Positions 18,383-26,819 of a stretch of DNA of 64,000 nt are shown one piece after another. The stretch covers positions 47,294 to 111,293 of the forward strand of contig JBGTLT010000074.1 in assembly GCA_041743975.1 (NCBI GenBank), read 5' to 3'. This stretch comes from JTS-RE37 sp041743975 (GTDB taxonomy: Bacteria > Bacteroidota > Bacteroidia > Flavobacteriales > Flavobacteriaceae). Within the stretch, counting starts at the first letter, position 1, and every line of letters starts with the position of its first letter. Below the pieces are notes generated by a model. That model was not told where the DNA came from and made no database searches. It saw nothing but the letters and a program-made list of their open reading frames with translations. The position numbers were made by a program, and so were the translations under genes.

Positions 18383-18607
18383 TCAATATTCATCCTCATT
18401 CCAGAGGTAATCTTCCTCAGTAGGATAGTCCGGCCATATCTCCTCTATGGATTCGTATATCTCACCACCTTCTTCTTCCATTGATTGGAGGTTCTCTACA
18501 ACTTCAAGAGGGGCTCCGGTTCTGATTGCGTAATCAATCAATTCGTCTTTAGTGGCTGGCCACGGTGCATCACTTAAATAGGATGCCAATTCTAATGTCC
18601 AATACAT
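18383..18607 (-). CDS. DUF2795 small acidic protein
   Basis: The 74-residue acidic protein (MYWTLELASYLSDAPWPATK, then DELIDYAIRTGAPLEVVENL) belongs to DUF2795, strongly conserved in Bacteroidota. The helical segment and the C-terminal WPDYPTEEDYLWNEDEY tail are characteristic. No signal peptide or membrane segment is present, so it is cytoplasmic. The function is unknown to me. It has its own strong terminator at 18336-18361 and a separate upstream gap, so it is likely monocistronic. Confidence 0.9.
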   Translation of the reverse strand: MYWTLELASYLSDAPWPATKDELIDYAIRTGAPLEVVENLQSMEEEGGEIYESIEEIWPDYPTEEDYLWNEDEY

Positions 18608-18743
18608 TGTACTTTTTTGATTTTAATTTTTTTGCAAAAATAAATTTTTAACCCGTATACTCAAGAAAATTCGTAGTTATTTCACTTAATTTATCAACAA
18701 ACCCCTGTTTCATTACCAGGATAACGGATAAAAAATGAAATTA

Positions 18744-19319
18744 TTAGCTATTTTTTGGGGGAATCCACTTTATTTCAGGTGCTTTAACATCAGATGACAA
18801 TTTCCGTGCCAGTACAAACAGATAATCTGAAAGCCTGTTCATGTACACCAGAATAAAGCTATCAAGCGGCTCCTGGCTGTTCAAAAGGGTTGCCAGGCGT
18901 TCGGCCCTCCTGCAAATAGTCCGTGCAATATGACAATATGACACGGTGGTGTGTCCCCCGGGCAAAATAAAATGGGTCATAGAGGGCAATTTTAGCTCCA
19001 TTTGATCCATTTCATGCTCCAGCAATGCGATATCATCTTCCCCGATACTCTTGATCGTCAGTCGTGCCTTCCCGCTTTTCAGGATGGCTTTATCCGGATC
19101 GGTAGCCAAAACGGCACCGATGGTGAATAGCTTTTCCTGTATTCCGGTCAGAACCGTTTTGGAATGTGCATCAATTTCCTGGTCGCGTACCAGGCCCAGC
19201 CACGAATTCAGTTCATCCAGGGTACCGTAACTTTCTATCCTGATGTGATGCTTGGGCACGCGGGTACCACCGAAAAGGGATGTAGTGCCGGTGTCTCCTG
19301 TTTTCGTATAGATCTTCAT
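18744..19319 (-). CDS. cob(I)alamin adenosyltransferase, PduO type
   Basis: The 191-residue enzyme transfers the adenosyl group of ATP to cob(I)alamin, making coenzyme B12. The family's ATP-binding start IYTKTGDTGTTSLFGG (3-18), the DELNSWLG segment, and the C-terminal active-site helices (CHIARTICRRAERL and YMNRLSDYLFVLAR) are all present, and length matches the family. No cobalamin biosynthesis genes are seen nearby, so it probably serves salvage of external corrinoids for enzymes encoded elsewhere. It is the last gene of a possible minus-strand run starting with the DUF4105 gene, though a 132-base gap separates it from the 49-residue gene upstream. Confidence 0.93.
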   Translation of the reverse strand: MKIYTKTGDTGTTSLFGGTRVPKHHIRIESYGTLDELNSWLGLVRDQEIDAHSKTVLTGIQEKLFTIGAVLATDPDKAILKSGKARLTIKSIGEDDIALLEHEMDQMELKLPSMTHFILPGGHTTVSYCHIARTICRRAERLATLLNSQEPLDSFILVYMNRLSDYLFVLARKLSSDVKAPEIKWIPPKNS

Positions 19320-19451
19320 GGGTAGTACTCGGTTAATGTTGGTTGACGGCCACCTCCCGCTGCCAGATCAAGGGAATGTTGCCTGAATCTACAAAAATAT
19401 CCCCGACCTAAGGGGTTAAAACATCAAACCCTGGCGTTTGAACCTATTCCA

Positions 19452-19601
19452 TCACTCTTTTTCCTTCCGTCCTGCCTTTCGCTCGTATCCTTCCAGGAAG
19501 CCCCGTGATTTCCGTTGCCCCCCTCTTTTTTTAGTGAGGATGGATATCAGCAGGTAAACTACGGCTAAACCGCCCAGAATGTAAAAGATGGTGTTATCCA
19601 T
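19452..19601 (-). CDS. 49-residue single-span membrane protein
   Basis: A short open frame from ATG 19601 encodes MDNTIFYILGGLAVVYLLIS followed by ILTKKRGGQRKSRG and a charged tail ending KEKE. One N-terminal membrane helix is followed by a basic cytoplasmic tail (positive-inside). I recall very similar short proteins (a membrane start, then a KRKSRKFM-like basic segment) in other flavobacteria, which supports real coding. It lies 30 bases after the methyltransferase-like gene on the same strand and is likely cotranscribed. The function is unknown. Confidence 0.65.
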   Translation of the reverse strand: MDNTIFYILGGLAVVYLLISILTKKRGGQRKSRGFLEGYERKAGRKEKE

Positions 19602-19631
19602 ATCCTTCCCGTGTTTCTTAAAATTAAGCCA

Positions 19632-20144
19632 TTATATCCGAATTTTAAAATGCTGTACGGCCTGCCCTGTCCTGAAAAACAACAACCCGCAATGGAACAG
19701 GTCTATACTTACCGTAAACCTGCCTGACCGGATCAGCCTTTCCCAGAGGGTGGCTGCCTGGCTGTTCCTATGGATCCCCCGGATTAAAATAATCGAATCA
19801 TCGTGTACTTCATCCTCATCCAGGCCTGTTAGTTGCTTTGTTTTTACATCGTCAGCTTCCCTGAAAATAAGATCATAGGGTGGACTATTAAAAGCCACTT
19901 CTGGGAACGTTCGAGCGATCAAAAGCCTTAAATTGTCATTGGGTTTGTACACCTGTACCCGCTGAATGCCAAAATAGGGGATCATTTTCAACATAATGCG
20001 TTCGCAGTTAGTGCCTTTATAGGGGGATGGGGGATACAAACATCGTGTAAGGAAGCCATATACAAAAGGGGAATGGACCCCATGTTGATTGGTGGCCGAA
20101 AACAGGAACTTCAGGTAGGCAATAGAGTAATTCAGTTTCAACAT
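19632..20144 (-). CDS. shortened class I methyltransferase-like protein
   Basis: The 170-residue protein keeps the start (LKFLFSATNQHGVHSPFVYG) and end (FTVSIDLFHCGLLFFRTGQA, then VQHFKIRI) typical of a Bacteroidota SAM-dependent methyltransferase family usually about 230-250 residues long. The glycine-rich SAM-binding motif I and following strands are missing or unrecognisable: the region after residue 50 goes quickly to a PPYDLIF segment that looks like the motif-4 strand. It may be a catalytically inactive relative or a distinct subfamily. It follows the ABC-F gene by 6 bases and is surely in the same transcript. Confidence 0.65.
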   Translation of the reverse strand: MLKLNYSIAYLKFLFSATNQHGVHSPFVYGFLTRCLYPPSPYKGTNCERIMLKMIPYFGIQRVQVYKPNDNLRLLIARTFPEVAFNSPPYDLIFREADDVKTKQLTGLDEDEVHDDSIILIRGIHRNSQAATLWERLIRSGRFTVSIDLFHCGLLFFRTGQAVQHFKIRI

Positions 20145-20150
20145 CCGCTT

Positions 20151-22034
20151 TTAGTCCCCTTCAAGGATGGCTGACAGGGCAAACCATCTGTCCGTTTTCT
20201 TTTTGATGGCAGCTACAACTTCCTGCAGGGCAATGGATAATTCGTCGATTTGATCGCCGGTAAGGGATGTGTCTGCAAATTGATTCTGTATCGCTTCCTT
20301 TTTGCCTTCCAATTTTTCTATCTCGCGTTCAAGGCTGCTATATTCCTTTTGTTCGGAATAATTAAGTTTTTGGGAACTGCCCTCATTCCGCCAGGTTTTT
20401 TTATCGGCTGAGGGTGTTGCCTGACTTGCTTTTGTTTCGCGTTCCACAGCTTCCTGGCTGTCGTCATAAGCCCTGAAATCCGAATAGTTGCCGGGAAAGT
20501 CTTCCACGATCCCATCCCCCCGGAAAATAAAAAGGTGGTCTACAATCTTGTCCATAAAATACCTGTCGTGGGACACTACCAGCAAGCATCCCGGAAAATC
20601 GAGTAAAAAATTCTCCAGGACATTCAGCGTTATGATATCCAGGTCATTTGTAGGTTCATCGAGGATTAAAAAGTTAGGGTTCTGGATGAGTACCGTACAC
20701 AGGTAAAGCCGTTTGCGTTCCCCGCCACTCAATTTTTCCACATAATCATATTGCTTCTTCCTGTCAAAGAGAAACCGTTCCAGCAATTGTTGTGCTGAAA
20801 TTTGCCGGCCCTTCTTCAGGGGGATATAATCTCCGTACTCCCGAATCACATCTATGACTTTTTGACCTTCTTTGACATTCATCCCATTCTGGTTGTAATA
20901 TCCGAATTTGATCGTATCCCCTATAACAACTTTCCCCCCGTCTACCGCTTCCATTCCCGTGATGATATTCAGAAAAGTTGTCTTTCCCGTACCGTTCTTC
21001 CCGATAATGCCAATCCTTTCCCCCTTCAGAAAATTGTAATCAAATTTATCCAGGATACGCTTCCCGGGGAAGGATTTGGACACTTTGTGCAATTCCAGGA
21101 TCTTACTTCCCATCCGCTCCATGTTGAGTTCCAGTTGCACTTCATGGTCTTTCCTGCGCTGGAGGGCCTTTTCCCGGATCTGGTGAAAATCATCGATTCG
21201 GGATTTGGACTTGGTAGTACGGGCCTTGGGCTGCCTTCGCATCCATTCCAATTCCTTTTTGAACATTATTCCGGATTTATGCTGTTCCACGGCCTCCTGT
21301 TCCAGACGTGCTTCCTTTTTTTCCAGATAATAGGCATAATTGCCCTTATAGGAATACAGCAATCCGTTATCGAGTTCTATTATTTCATTGCATACCCTTT
21401 CCAGGAAGTAGCGGTCATGCGTAACCATGAAGAGGGTCAGGTTTTCCTTTTCAAAATATTCTTCCAGCCATTCTATCATTTCCAGGTCCAGATGGTTGGT
21501 AGGTTCATCGAGCAGTAAGAGATCGGGCCGGTTCACAAGGGCATTTGCAAGGGAAAGCCGTTTCTTCTGCCCCCCCGATAACTGGCCTACCCGGGCATCC
21601 AGGTCCTCCAGTTTCAATTTTGACAGGATCTGTTTGTATTGCGTTTCAAAATCCCATGCATTAAACCGTTCCATTGCCTCAAACGCCTTCTGGTATTTTT
21701 TTTCCTGTTCCGGATGTGCAAGTGCCCTTTCATAATTCAAAATAACCCTGAGCACTTCATTTTCGGATGCCAGGATAGTCTCCTCAACGGTCAGGTTTGG
21801 GTCTAGTTCAGGATCCTGTTCCAGAAAGGAGATGCGGATTCCTTTACGATAATTTACCTGTCCCTCATCCGACTTATCCTTTCCGGCGAGGATCTTAAGG
21901 ATGGCTGTTTTACCGGTACCGTTTTTCGCAATCAATGCTATCTTCTGATATTGGTTGATCCCAAATGATAAATCGGAGAACAACTGGAGTTCCCCATAGG
22001 ATTTGGCGATATTTTCTACTGTGAGAAAGTTCAT
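20151..22034 (-). CDS. ABC-F ATPase, Uup-like
   Basis: The 627-residue protein has two ABC domains without membrane segments: Walker A GTGKT in both halves (near 38-42 and 350), signatures QLSGGQKKR and KLSGGERKR, and Walker B LLLLDEPTNHLD and LILDEPTNDLD. A linker of charged helices (about 235-310) and a C-terminal coiled-coil extension (about 550-620) match Uup, which binds branched DNA and acts near ribosomes. ABC-F proteins generally act on translating ribosomes. The start codon overlaps the stop of the DUF4105 gene by four bases (ATGA), so translation of the two is coupled. Confidence 0.93.
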   Translation of the reverse strand: MNFLTVENIAKSYGELQLFSDLSFGINQYQKIALIAKNGTGKTAILKILAGKDKSDEGQVNYRKGIRISFLEQDPELDPNLTVEETILASENEVLRVILNYERALAHPEQEKKYQKAFEAMERFNAWDFETQYKQILSKLKLEDLDARVGQLSGGQKKRLSLANALVNRPDLLLLDEPTNHLDLEMIEWLEEYFEKENLTLFMVTHDRYFLERVCNEIIELDNGLLYSYKGNYAYYLEKKEARLEQEAVEQHKSGIMFKKELEWMRRQPKARTTKSKSRIDDFHQIREKALQRRKDHEVQLELNMERMGSKILELHKVSKSFPGKRILDKFDYNFLKGERIGIIGKNGTGKTTFLNIITGMEAVDGGKVVIGDTIKFGYYNQNGMNVKEGQKVIDVIREYGDYIPLKKGRQISAQQLLERFLFDRKKQYDYVEKLSGGERKRLYLCTVLIQNPNFLILDEPTNDLDIITLNVLENFLLDFPGCLLVVSHDRYFMDKIVDHLFIFRGDGIVEDFPGNYSDFRAYDDSQEAVERETKASQATPSADKKTWRNEGSSQKLNYSEQKEYSSLEREIEKLEGKKEAIQNQFADTSLTGDQIDELSIALQEVVAAIKKKTDRWFALSAILEGD

Positions 22035-23218
22035 GTATTTTTTAACTTGACCGTTTTAACATAATAGTACAGGAAGGCGTAACGAATTGCCAGGGTAAAA
22101 AGCAAGACACCCATCAGCGGAGAAAAACTTTGAACACCCGCTATCCAGAGCACTCCAGCTATAAGTAGCAAAAGTACGAGTATGGCGATGTAAACGCTGA
22201 ACCTTTTTGGAAGGTTATGGCGTTGAAAAAGAAAATAGCATGCCACCAAATTCAGTGGAAATGCCCAAAGGATATTGAAATTGGCTGCAGTGGCCGTATG
22301 GTCTGTAAGGAACCAGAGAAAACAAATTAAAAGCCCTGTAGCCCCGGTTAGCAAAAAAAGAATAAAATCGAGCCACCTGCTTCGCACGTTATTCTTTACA
22401 TCGATATAGGTGATTATGACGGTAAAAATTAATAGCAACCCAAGCCAGAAGAGTGGGGAATTGGTAAATAGTAATCCATTGTCCCTGTCTGCCTGGTCGA
22501 GTATCACTCTTTCCTCTTTAACCAGTGGCTTTCCTTCCAGGTTGGTATTGTTTAGTTGCCTTAAAACATAAACCGGCAGGAACATGTGTTGCCTAACCGT
22601 TGCCTTCCTGTCAATGACGGCGCCAAGTGCAAGGTCAATACCAAAGCTGGACCACGTATTGGTGCGGAGGTTTTGTTGTATCAGTTCCCGGAAGCTAGCC
22701 TGGGTTGAGAGGTGACCTTCCCGGAATTCAAGCTTGTTGCCCAAAACTGTTTTAAGTGCCTCGGGGATTTTAGTGGAGCAATTATCAAACAGGAATTCAT
22801 ATCGGTAATCCCGGTTCCCGGGCCTGCTGTTATTCTGTAAAAAATTAAAGAGTGCATATTCCTCCGTAGGGTCCAAATCGAGGATCTGTTCCCTGACCCA
22901 ACGCTTTTCATATTGGTAGGTATACAGGAAGTCCGTGAAATTGGAAACACTAAGCGAATAGACCATCTTGCCCCTTGCAAAATTTGAATAAAAATTGGGG
23001 GCATCAAAATCAAAAGTACCGTAATTATAGACCAGGTCTATTCCCTGGGGAGCATCTAGCACCCTGAAGGCACTATGGCCGAAAGCGGAATACAAATCCT
23101 CTCCGGGGCCACACGTAAGCACACTGATCCTTGCAGCATCTGTCAGCTGGCCCGATTGGCAGAAACCTGCCAGGCAGTTGCCCAATAATAAGAGGATTAC
23201 GTAACGTTTTAATTGCAT
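22031..23218 (-). CDS. DUF4105 membrane protein (Lnb-type lipoprotein N-acyltransferase family)
   Basis: The 395-residue protein has a signal peptide, a periplasmic DUF4105 domain (about 25-230) and five C-terminal membrane segments (about 255-390). FGHSAFR with H48 and FDNCSTK with C147 are the family's paired His and Cys. DUF4105 proteins of Bacteroides have been reported as lipoprotein N-acyltransferases (Lnb) that use such a Cys/His site; whether this protein has that activity is inference. It is the first gene of a minus-strand group with the ABC-F protein and the short methyltransferase-like protein. Confidence 0.85.
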   Translation of the reverse strand: MQLKRYVILLLLGNCLAGFCQSGQLTDAARISVLTCGPGEDLYSAFGHSAFRVLDAPQGIDLVYNYGTFDFDAPNFYSNFARGKMVYSLSVSNFTDFLYTYQYEKRWVREQILDLDPTEEYALFNFLQNNSRPGNRDYRYEFLFDNCSTKIPEALKTVLGNKLEFREGHLSTQASFRELIQQNLRTNTWSSFGIDLALGAVIDRKATVRQHMFLPVYVLRQLNNTNLEGKPLVKEERVILDQADRDNGLLFTNSPLFWLGLLLIFTVIITYIDVKNNVRSRWLDFILFLLTGATGLLICFLWFLTDHTATAANFNILWAFPLNLVACYFLFQRHNLPKRFSVYIAILVLLLLIAGVLWIAGVQSFSPLMGVLLFTLAIRYAFLYYYVKTVKLKNT

Positions 23219-23330
23219 TTCAGGTGGACGGGGAAAAGGATACTACACATAAGCAGGCAAATATCTGAATAAAATATGGTACCAAACCTTTAGAATAAAA
23301 ATTATCTTATTTTTACTGAAATAACCTCCT

Positions 23331-24089
23331 ATGAAGCGACACATTCCCAATGTCCTTACGTTGTTCAATTTATTTTCTGGCTGTGTCGCCGTTGTATTTG
23401 CGGTTCTCAATCAATTTGAGATGGCGGCTTTGTTCGTTTTTTTGGGGATTGTATTCGATTTTTTTGACGGAATGGCGGCCCGTTTGCTAAAGGTTGAGGG
23501 GGAACTGGGCTTACAACTGGATTCCCTTGCCGATATGGTCACCAGTGGCCTGGTCCCGGGGGTGGTTATGTTCCGGTTGCTGGGGATGTCCATGAATGCT
23601 GGATGGAATATGGAAATGACCATGGAACCGGGGGATTTACTGCATGCGGCCGGGTGGGATATGCCCCTGCTGCCTTTTGCAGGGTTTTTAATAACCCTGG
23701 CCTCGGCATACCGGCTTGCAAAATTCAATATCGATGAAAACCAAACCGACTCCTTTATCGGCCTTCCAACGCCGGCCAATGCCTTATTGATACTTTCACT
23801 ACCACTCGTGTTACTCTATCATGATAATGATTATCTCAATGGCCTAATCCTCAACACCTGGTTTCTGATCGCCGTAACCCTTACCAGCGCCTTCCTTTTG
23901 AACGCCCGAATTCACTTATTCGCATTGAAATTCAAGAACTGGGGCTTTAAGGACAATGCCATACGGTACACATTTATCGTGGTGAGCCTGGTAATGGTAC
24001 TAACCCTTAAATTTTTGGCAATTCCAGCGATCATTGCATTTTATATCCTGAGTTCTGTTCTGGGTACCTTATCGGAAAAAGCCAAATAA
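23331..24089 (+). CDS. pssA: CDP-diacylglycerol-serine O-phosphatidyltransferase
   Basis: The 252-residue inner-membrane enzyme makes phosphatidylserine, the precursor of phosphatidylethanolamine. The CDP-alcohol phosphotransferase motif is complete: D43, D46-G47, A50-R51, G60, D64 and D68 in the pattern DxxDGxxAR-x8-GxxxDxxxD. About seven to eight hydrophobic segments follow. The N-terminal MKRHIPNVLTLFNLFSGC is typical of the subclass II PssA found in Bacteroidota and Bacillus. It is followed by a fatty-acid transporter gene 34 bases downstream on the same strand, so they may be cotranscribed. Confidence 0.95.
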   Translation: MKRHIPNVLTLFNLFSGCVAVVFAVLNQFEMAALFVFLGIVFDFFDGMAARLLKVEGELGLQLDSLADMVTSGLVPGVVMFRLLGMSMNAGWNMEMTMEPGDLLHAAGWDMPLLPFAGFLITLASAYRLAKFNIDENQTDSFIGLPTPANALLILSLPLVLLYHDNDYLNGLILNTWFLIAVTLTSAFLLNARIHLFALKFKNWGFKDNAIRYTFIVVSLVMVLTLKFLAIPAIIAFYILSSVLGTLSEKAK

Positions 24090-24123
24090 CCACCCCTCGC
24101 ACAGCTGGGCTTAAATTTTGTTT

Positions 24124-25521
24124 ATGATTTCAAAGTTAGGGGAGCGGTTTACGGATCTGTTCAGGCGAAACATGCCGGATGCTTTTGTTTTTGCCCTGCT
24201 ACTGACACTCCTGACAACGTTGCTCGCTTTTTTATGGATAGGTGCGAGCCCCCTGGAGATTATTGTTTCCTGGTATGATGGATTCTGGAACCTGCTCGAA
24301 TTCGGAATGCAGATGGTACTGTTGATCGTTACCGGATACAGTATAGCACTCTCCCCCGAGGTAGAAAATGGGATCGATAAACTGGCCCACCGTATTAAAA
24401 CACCCGGGCAGGTCTATTATTTTGTTGTGTTGATCGGATTGGTACTTTCAATGGTAAGCTGGGGGTGGGTCGTCATTACGGCAGTATTGGCCAGGCAGCT
24501 TGCCATGCGTATAAGCGGCATCAATTACCCTTACCTCATCGCTTGTGTCTATTTTTCCCAGATCAGTTGGGTTAGCGGCCTTTCCAGTTCTATTCCCCTG
24601 TTGCTCAATACTGAAAAGAATTATCTGATCGCAGATGGTATAATATCCGGTACCATCCCTACGGCCCACACCCTGGGTTCCGAATTGAACGGTGCCATGA
24701 TCCTTTTCATGTTGGTAGCCGGGCCGGTTTTACTGTTGCTGCTGGCACCTGAGAAAGCAGTGCAACAGGATGTGGCTGTATGGGAGGATACCCCATCCCG
24801 GACAGACCGGGTTACCATCAAAGAGGAGGCGCAGCGTGTTATACTACCATTCCGGGCAGTATCAGACCAATTGAACAACAGCATCTTATTACAATATGGT
24901 ATTGCCCTGATGGGCATGGTTTATATTGGCTATCATTTCAGTACGAAAGGCCTAGACCTGAACCTCAATATCATGATATTTGTTTTCATTATGCTGGGCC
25001 TGTTGCTTCACAAAACCCCTATGCGCTATATCGTCGCTATGCAACGGGCCAGTGGCAATATATCAGCCATCCTTTTCCAGTTTCCTTTTTATGCCGGTAT
25101 TATGGGTATCATGACCTATACCGGGATGGGTGCTGAACTGGGCCGGTTGCTCGCTTCGGTTGCTACAATGGAAACCTATCCCTTCTTTTCTTATTTGTTG
25201 GGGGGAGTTGTAAATTTTGCCATCCCTTCGGCTGGCGGTGAATATGCTGTCATCGGCCCCAGTGTCATAGAGGCGGTAAATAATATTGGGACAGGATTAC
25301 CGCCGACCGAACTATTGAAGATGACAGCCAGGGCCTCCATGGCCATTGCCTATGGGGAGGGGCTTACAAACCTGCTGCAGCCATTTTTCCTCCTGCTGGT
25401 ACTGCCGGTAATGACACGGGGTGTAAACCTGCAGGCACGGGATGTAATGGGCTATCTGGTGCTTCCTTTTTTGTTGTTTGCGATCATTCAGATCCTATTG
25501 GTACTGTGGATACCGCTCTAA
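24124..25521 (+). CDS. short-chain fatty acid transporter, AtoE/TIGR00366 family
   Basis: The 465-residue protein has about 10-12 membrane segments and the family's conserved pieces: RNMPDAFVFALLLTL near the start, SWGWVVITAVLARQ, SGLSSSIPLLLNT, and FAIPSAGGEYAVIGPSV near residue 380. The family includes E. coli AtoE, linked to short-chain fatty acid uptake. The upstream TTG at 24118 is rejected in favour of ATG 24124. No acetoacetate or butyrate catabolic genes are adjacent, so the substrate is uncertain. It converges with lptB. Confidence 0.9.
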   Translation: MISKLGERFTDLFRRNMPDAFVFALLLTLLTTLLAFLWIGASPLEIIVSWYDGFWNLLEFGMQMVLLIVTGYSIALSPEVENGIDKLAHRIKTPGQVYYFVVLIGLVLSMVSWGWVVITAVLARQLAMRISGINYPYLIACVYFSQISWVSGLSSSIPLLLNTEKNYLIADGIISGTIPTAHTLGSELNGAMILFMLVAGPVLLLLLAPEKAVQQDVAVWEDTPSRTDRVTIKEEAQRVILPFRAVSDQLNNSILLQYGIALMGMVYIGYHFSTKGLDLNLNIMIFVFIMLGLLLHKTPMRYIVAMQRASGNISAILFQFPFYAGIMGIMTYTGMGAELGRLLASVATMETYPFFSYLLGGVVNFAIPSAGGEYAVIGPSVIEAVNNIGTGLPPTELLKMTARASMAIAYGEGLTNLLQPFFLLLVLPVMTRGVNLQARDVMGYLVLPFLLFAIIQILLVLWIPL

Positions 25522-25568
25522 AGGAGTCCAGGCATTACCGGTACAGGCGGTGTGTGGACCTTTAAACC

Positions 25569-26315
25569 TTATTCGGTAAAGTCGAGTTTTTTCTTTCGAA
25601 GTTCGAAGTTCTGGCCAAGGTAAACCTTGCGAACCATTTCATCTTCTGCCAGCACTTCCGGTATGCCTGATTTGAGGATGCCCCCTTCAAACATCAGATA
25701 AGACCTTTCCGTAATGGCAAGGGTTTCCTGAACGTTGTGGTCTGTTATCAAAATGCCGATATTCTTGTTTTTCAATTGGGCTACAATGCGCTGGATATCC
25801 TCCACAGCCACGGGGTCAACCCCTGCAAATGGTTCATCGAGCAAAATAAATTTAGGATCCGTAGCCAGTGCCCTGGCTATTTCCGTTCGGCGCCTTTCCC
25901 CCCCTGAAAGGAGATCACCCCTGTTTTTCCGGATATGGGTGAGGCCAAATTCTTCCAAAAGCAATTCCATCCGCCGGTTTTGCTCTTTTTTGGAAAGGCT
26001 GGTAAGTTGCAGAACGCTCAATATATTCTTTTCGACGCTTAATTTTCTGAAAACGGATGCTTCCTGGGCAAGGTAACCGATACCATTCTGGGCCCTTTTG
26101 TACATGGGGAACCGGGTGATCTCCATATCATCCAGGTAAATGGCCCCCCCATTGGGTTTAATGAGCCCGACGATCATATAGAAGGAGGTGGTCTTCCCGG
26201 CACCATTTGGTCCTAATAGCCCTACGATCTCCCCCTGGTTTACTTCCAGGGAAATGCCATTGACCACTTTGCGGCCCCGATAGGCCTTCATGATATTTTC
26301 TGCTCTGAGCTTCAT
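25569..26315 (-). CDS. lptB: LPS export ABC transporter ATP-binding protein LptB
   Basis: The 248-residue ATPase powers extraction of lipopolysaccharide from the inner membrane by LptFGC. Walker A is GPNGAGKTT, the signature LLSGGERRR, Walker B FILLDEPFAGVDP, and the switch histidine ITDHN; the DEPFAGVDPVAV form is characteristic of LptB. It lies downstream of kdsD and tatC on the same strand, which links synthesis of the Kdo precursor to LPS transport. The carboxymuconolactone-decarboxylase-like gene commonly present between tatC and lptB in flavobacteria is here a pseudogene. The C-terminal LGQNFELRKKKLDF tail is normal for Bacteroidota. Confidence 0.96.
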   Translation of the reverse strand: MKLRAENIMKAYRGRKVVNGISLEVNQGEIVGLLGPNGAGKTTSFYMIVGLIKPNGGAIYLDDMEITRFPMYKRAQNGIGYLAQEASVFRKLSVEKNILSVLQLTSLSKKEQNRRMELLLEEFGLTHIRKNRGDLLSGGERRRTEIARALATDPKFILLDEPFAGVDPVAVEDIQRIVAQLKNKNIGILITDHNVQETLAITERSYLMFEGGILKSGIPEVLAEDEMVRKVYLGQNFELRKKKLDFTE

Positions 26316-26460
26316 CTTTTAATGGTGCCAAAACTAAGGATATAATATTAAATGCAGGGTACAATTAACGCAATATTACCGGAAGCAAGGAATATGGTGT
26401 GGACTGATGAGACTCAATGGTATTGGGGAGTTTCCAGGGATTGCAGAAAGGAGGAAGAAG

Positions 26461-26819
26461 TCACGAGGGTGCTGTATCCTGAGGCCTTAAGGAGCCTTTC
26501 AGAATCTCTGACTGCTGTTCCAGCAATTCCCAATATTCAAACACCCTGCGCAGATGGGTTACCCCTTACAAGCACAGCAATACCGGGCGTTTCCATAACC
26601 TCATCCCTTGAAGCCCCTTGTTTATAAGCCCCTTCCAGATGGTATTGCACACAATCAACGAAGCACAGAACCTCAGAAGCCACCAGGCCTTGGATTTAAT
26701 ATCCAGGACCCCTTCGGCAGGCATTTGTGCCCAGATTAAAAATCCGTTTGATCAAGTTGTTGGGTTCTGCAAGTTGTTTGGCGTTCATTGTGGACGATAT
26801 GCCTTGAATTCTGTTACAT
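26461..26819 (-). pseudogene. frameshifted carboxymuconolactone-decarboxylase-like (AhpD-fold) gene
   Basis: Between tatC and lptB the minus strand encodes, in shifting frames, consecutive pieces of a CMD-family protein: VTEFKAYR, then NNLIKRIFNLGTNA, AEGVLDIKSK, GLVAS, CVQYHLEGAYKQGASRDEV, and THLRRVFEYWELLEQQ, ending at TGA 26463-26461. At least four small indels break the frame: one before ATG 26788, two around the AEGVLDIKSK piece, and one before THLRR. The first cysteine of the usual CxxC redox pair is lost (LCFVDC where relatives have LRCDDC). The order and spacing show that a complete gene once stood here. The 145 bases from 26316 to 26460 hold nothing recognisable. Confidence 0.85.

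Noticed and set aside
26352..26627. 91-codon plus-strand open frame between lptB and tatC
   Set aside because: It is the antisense shadow of the CMD-family pseudogene; its protein has no family resemblance.
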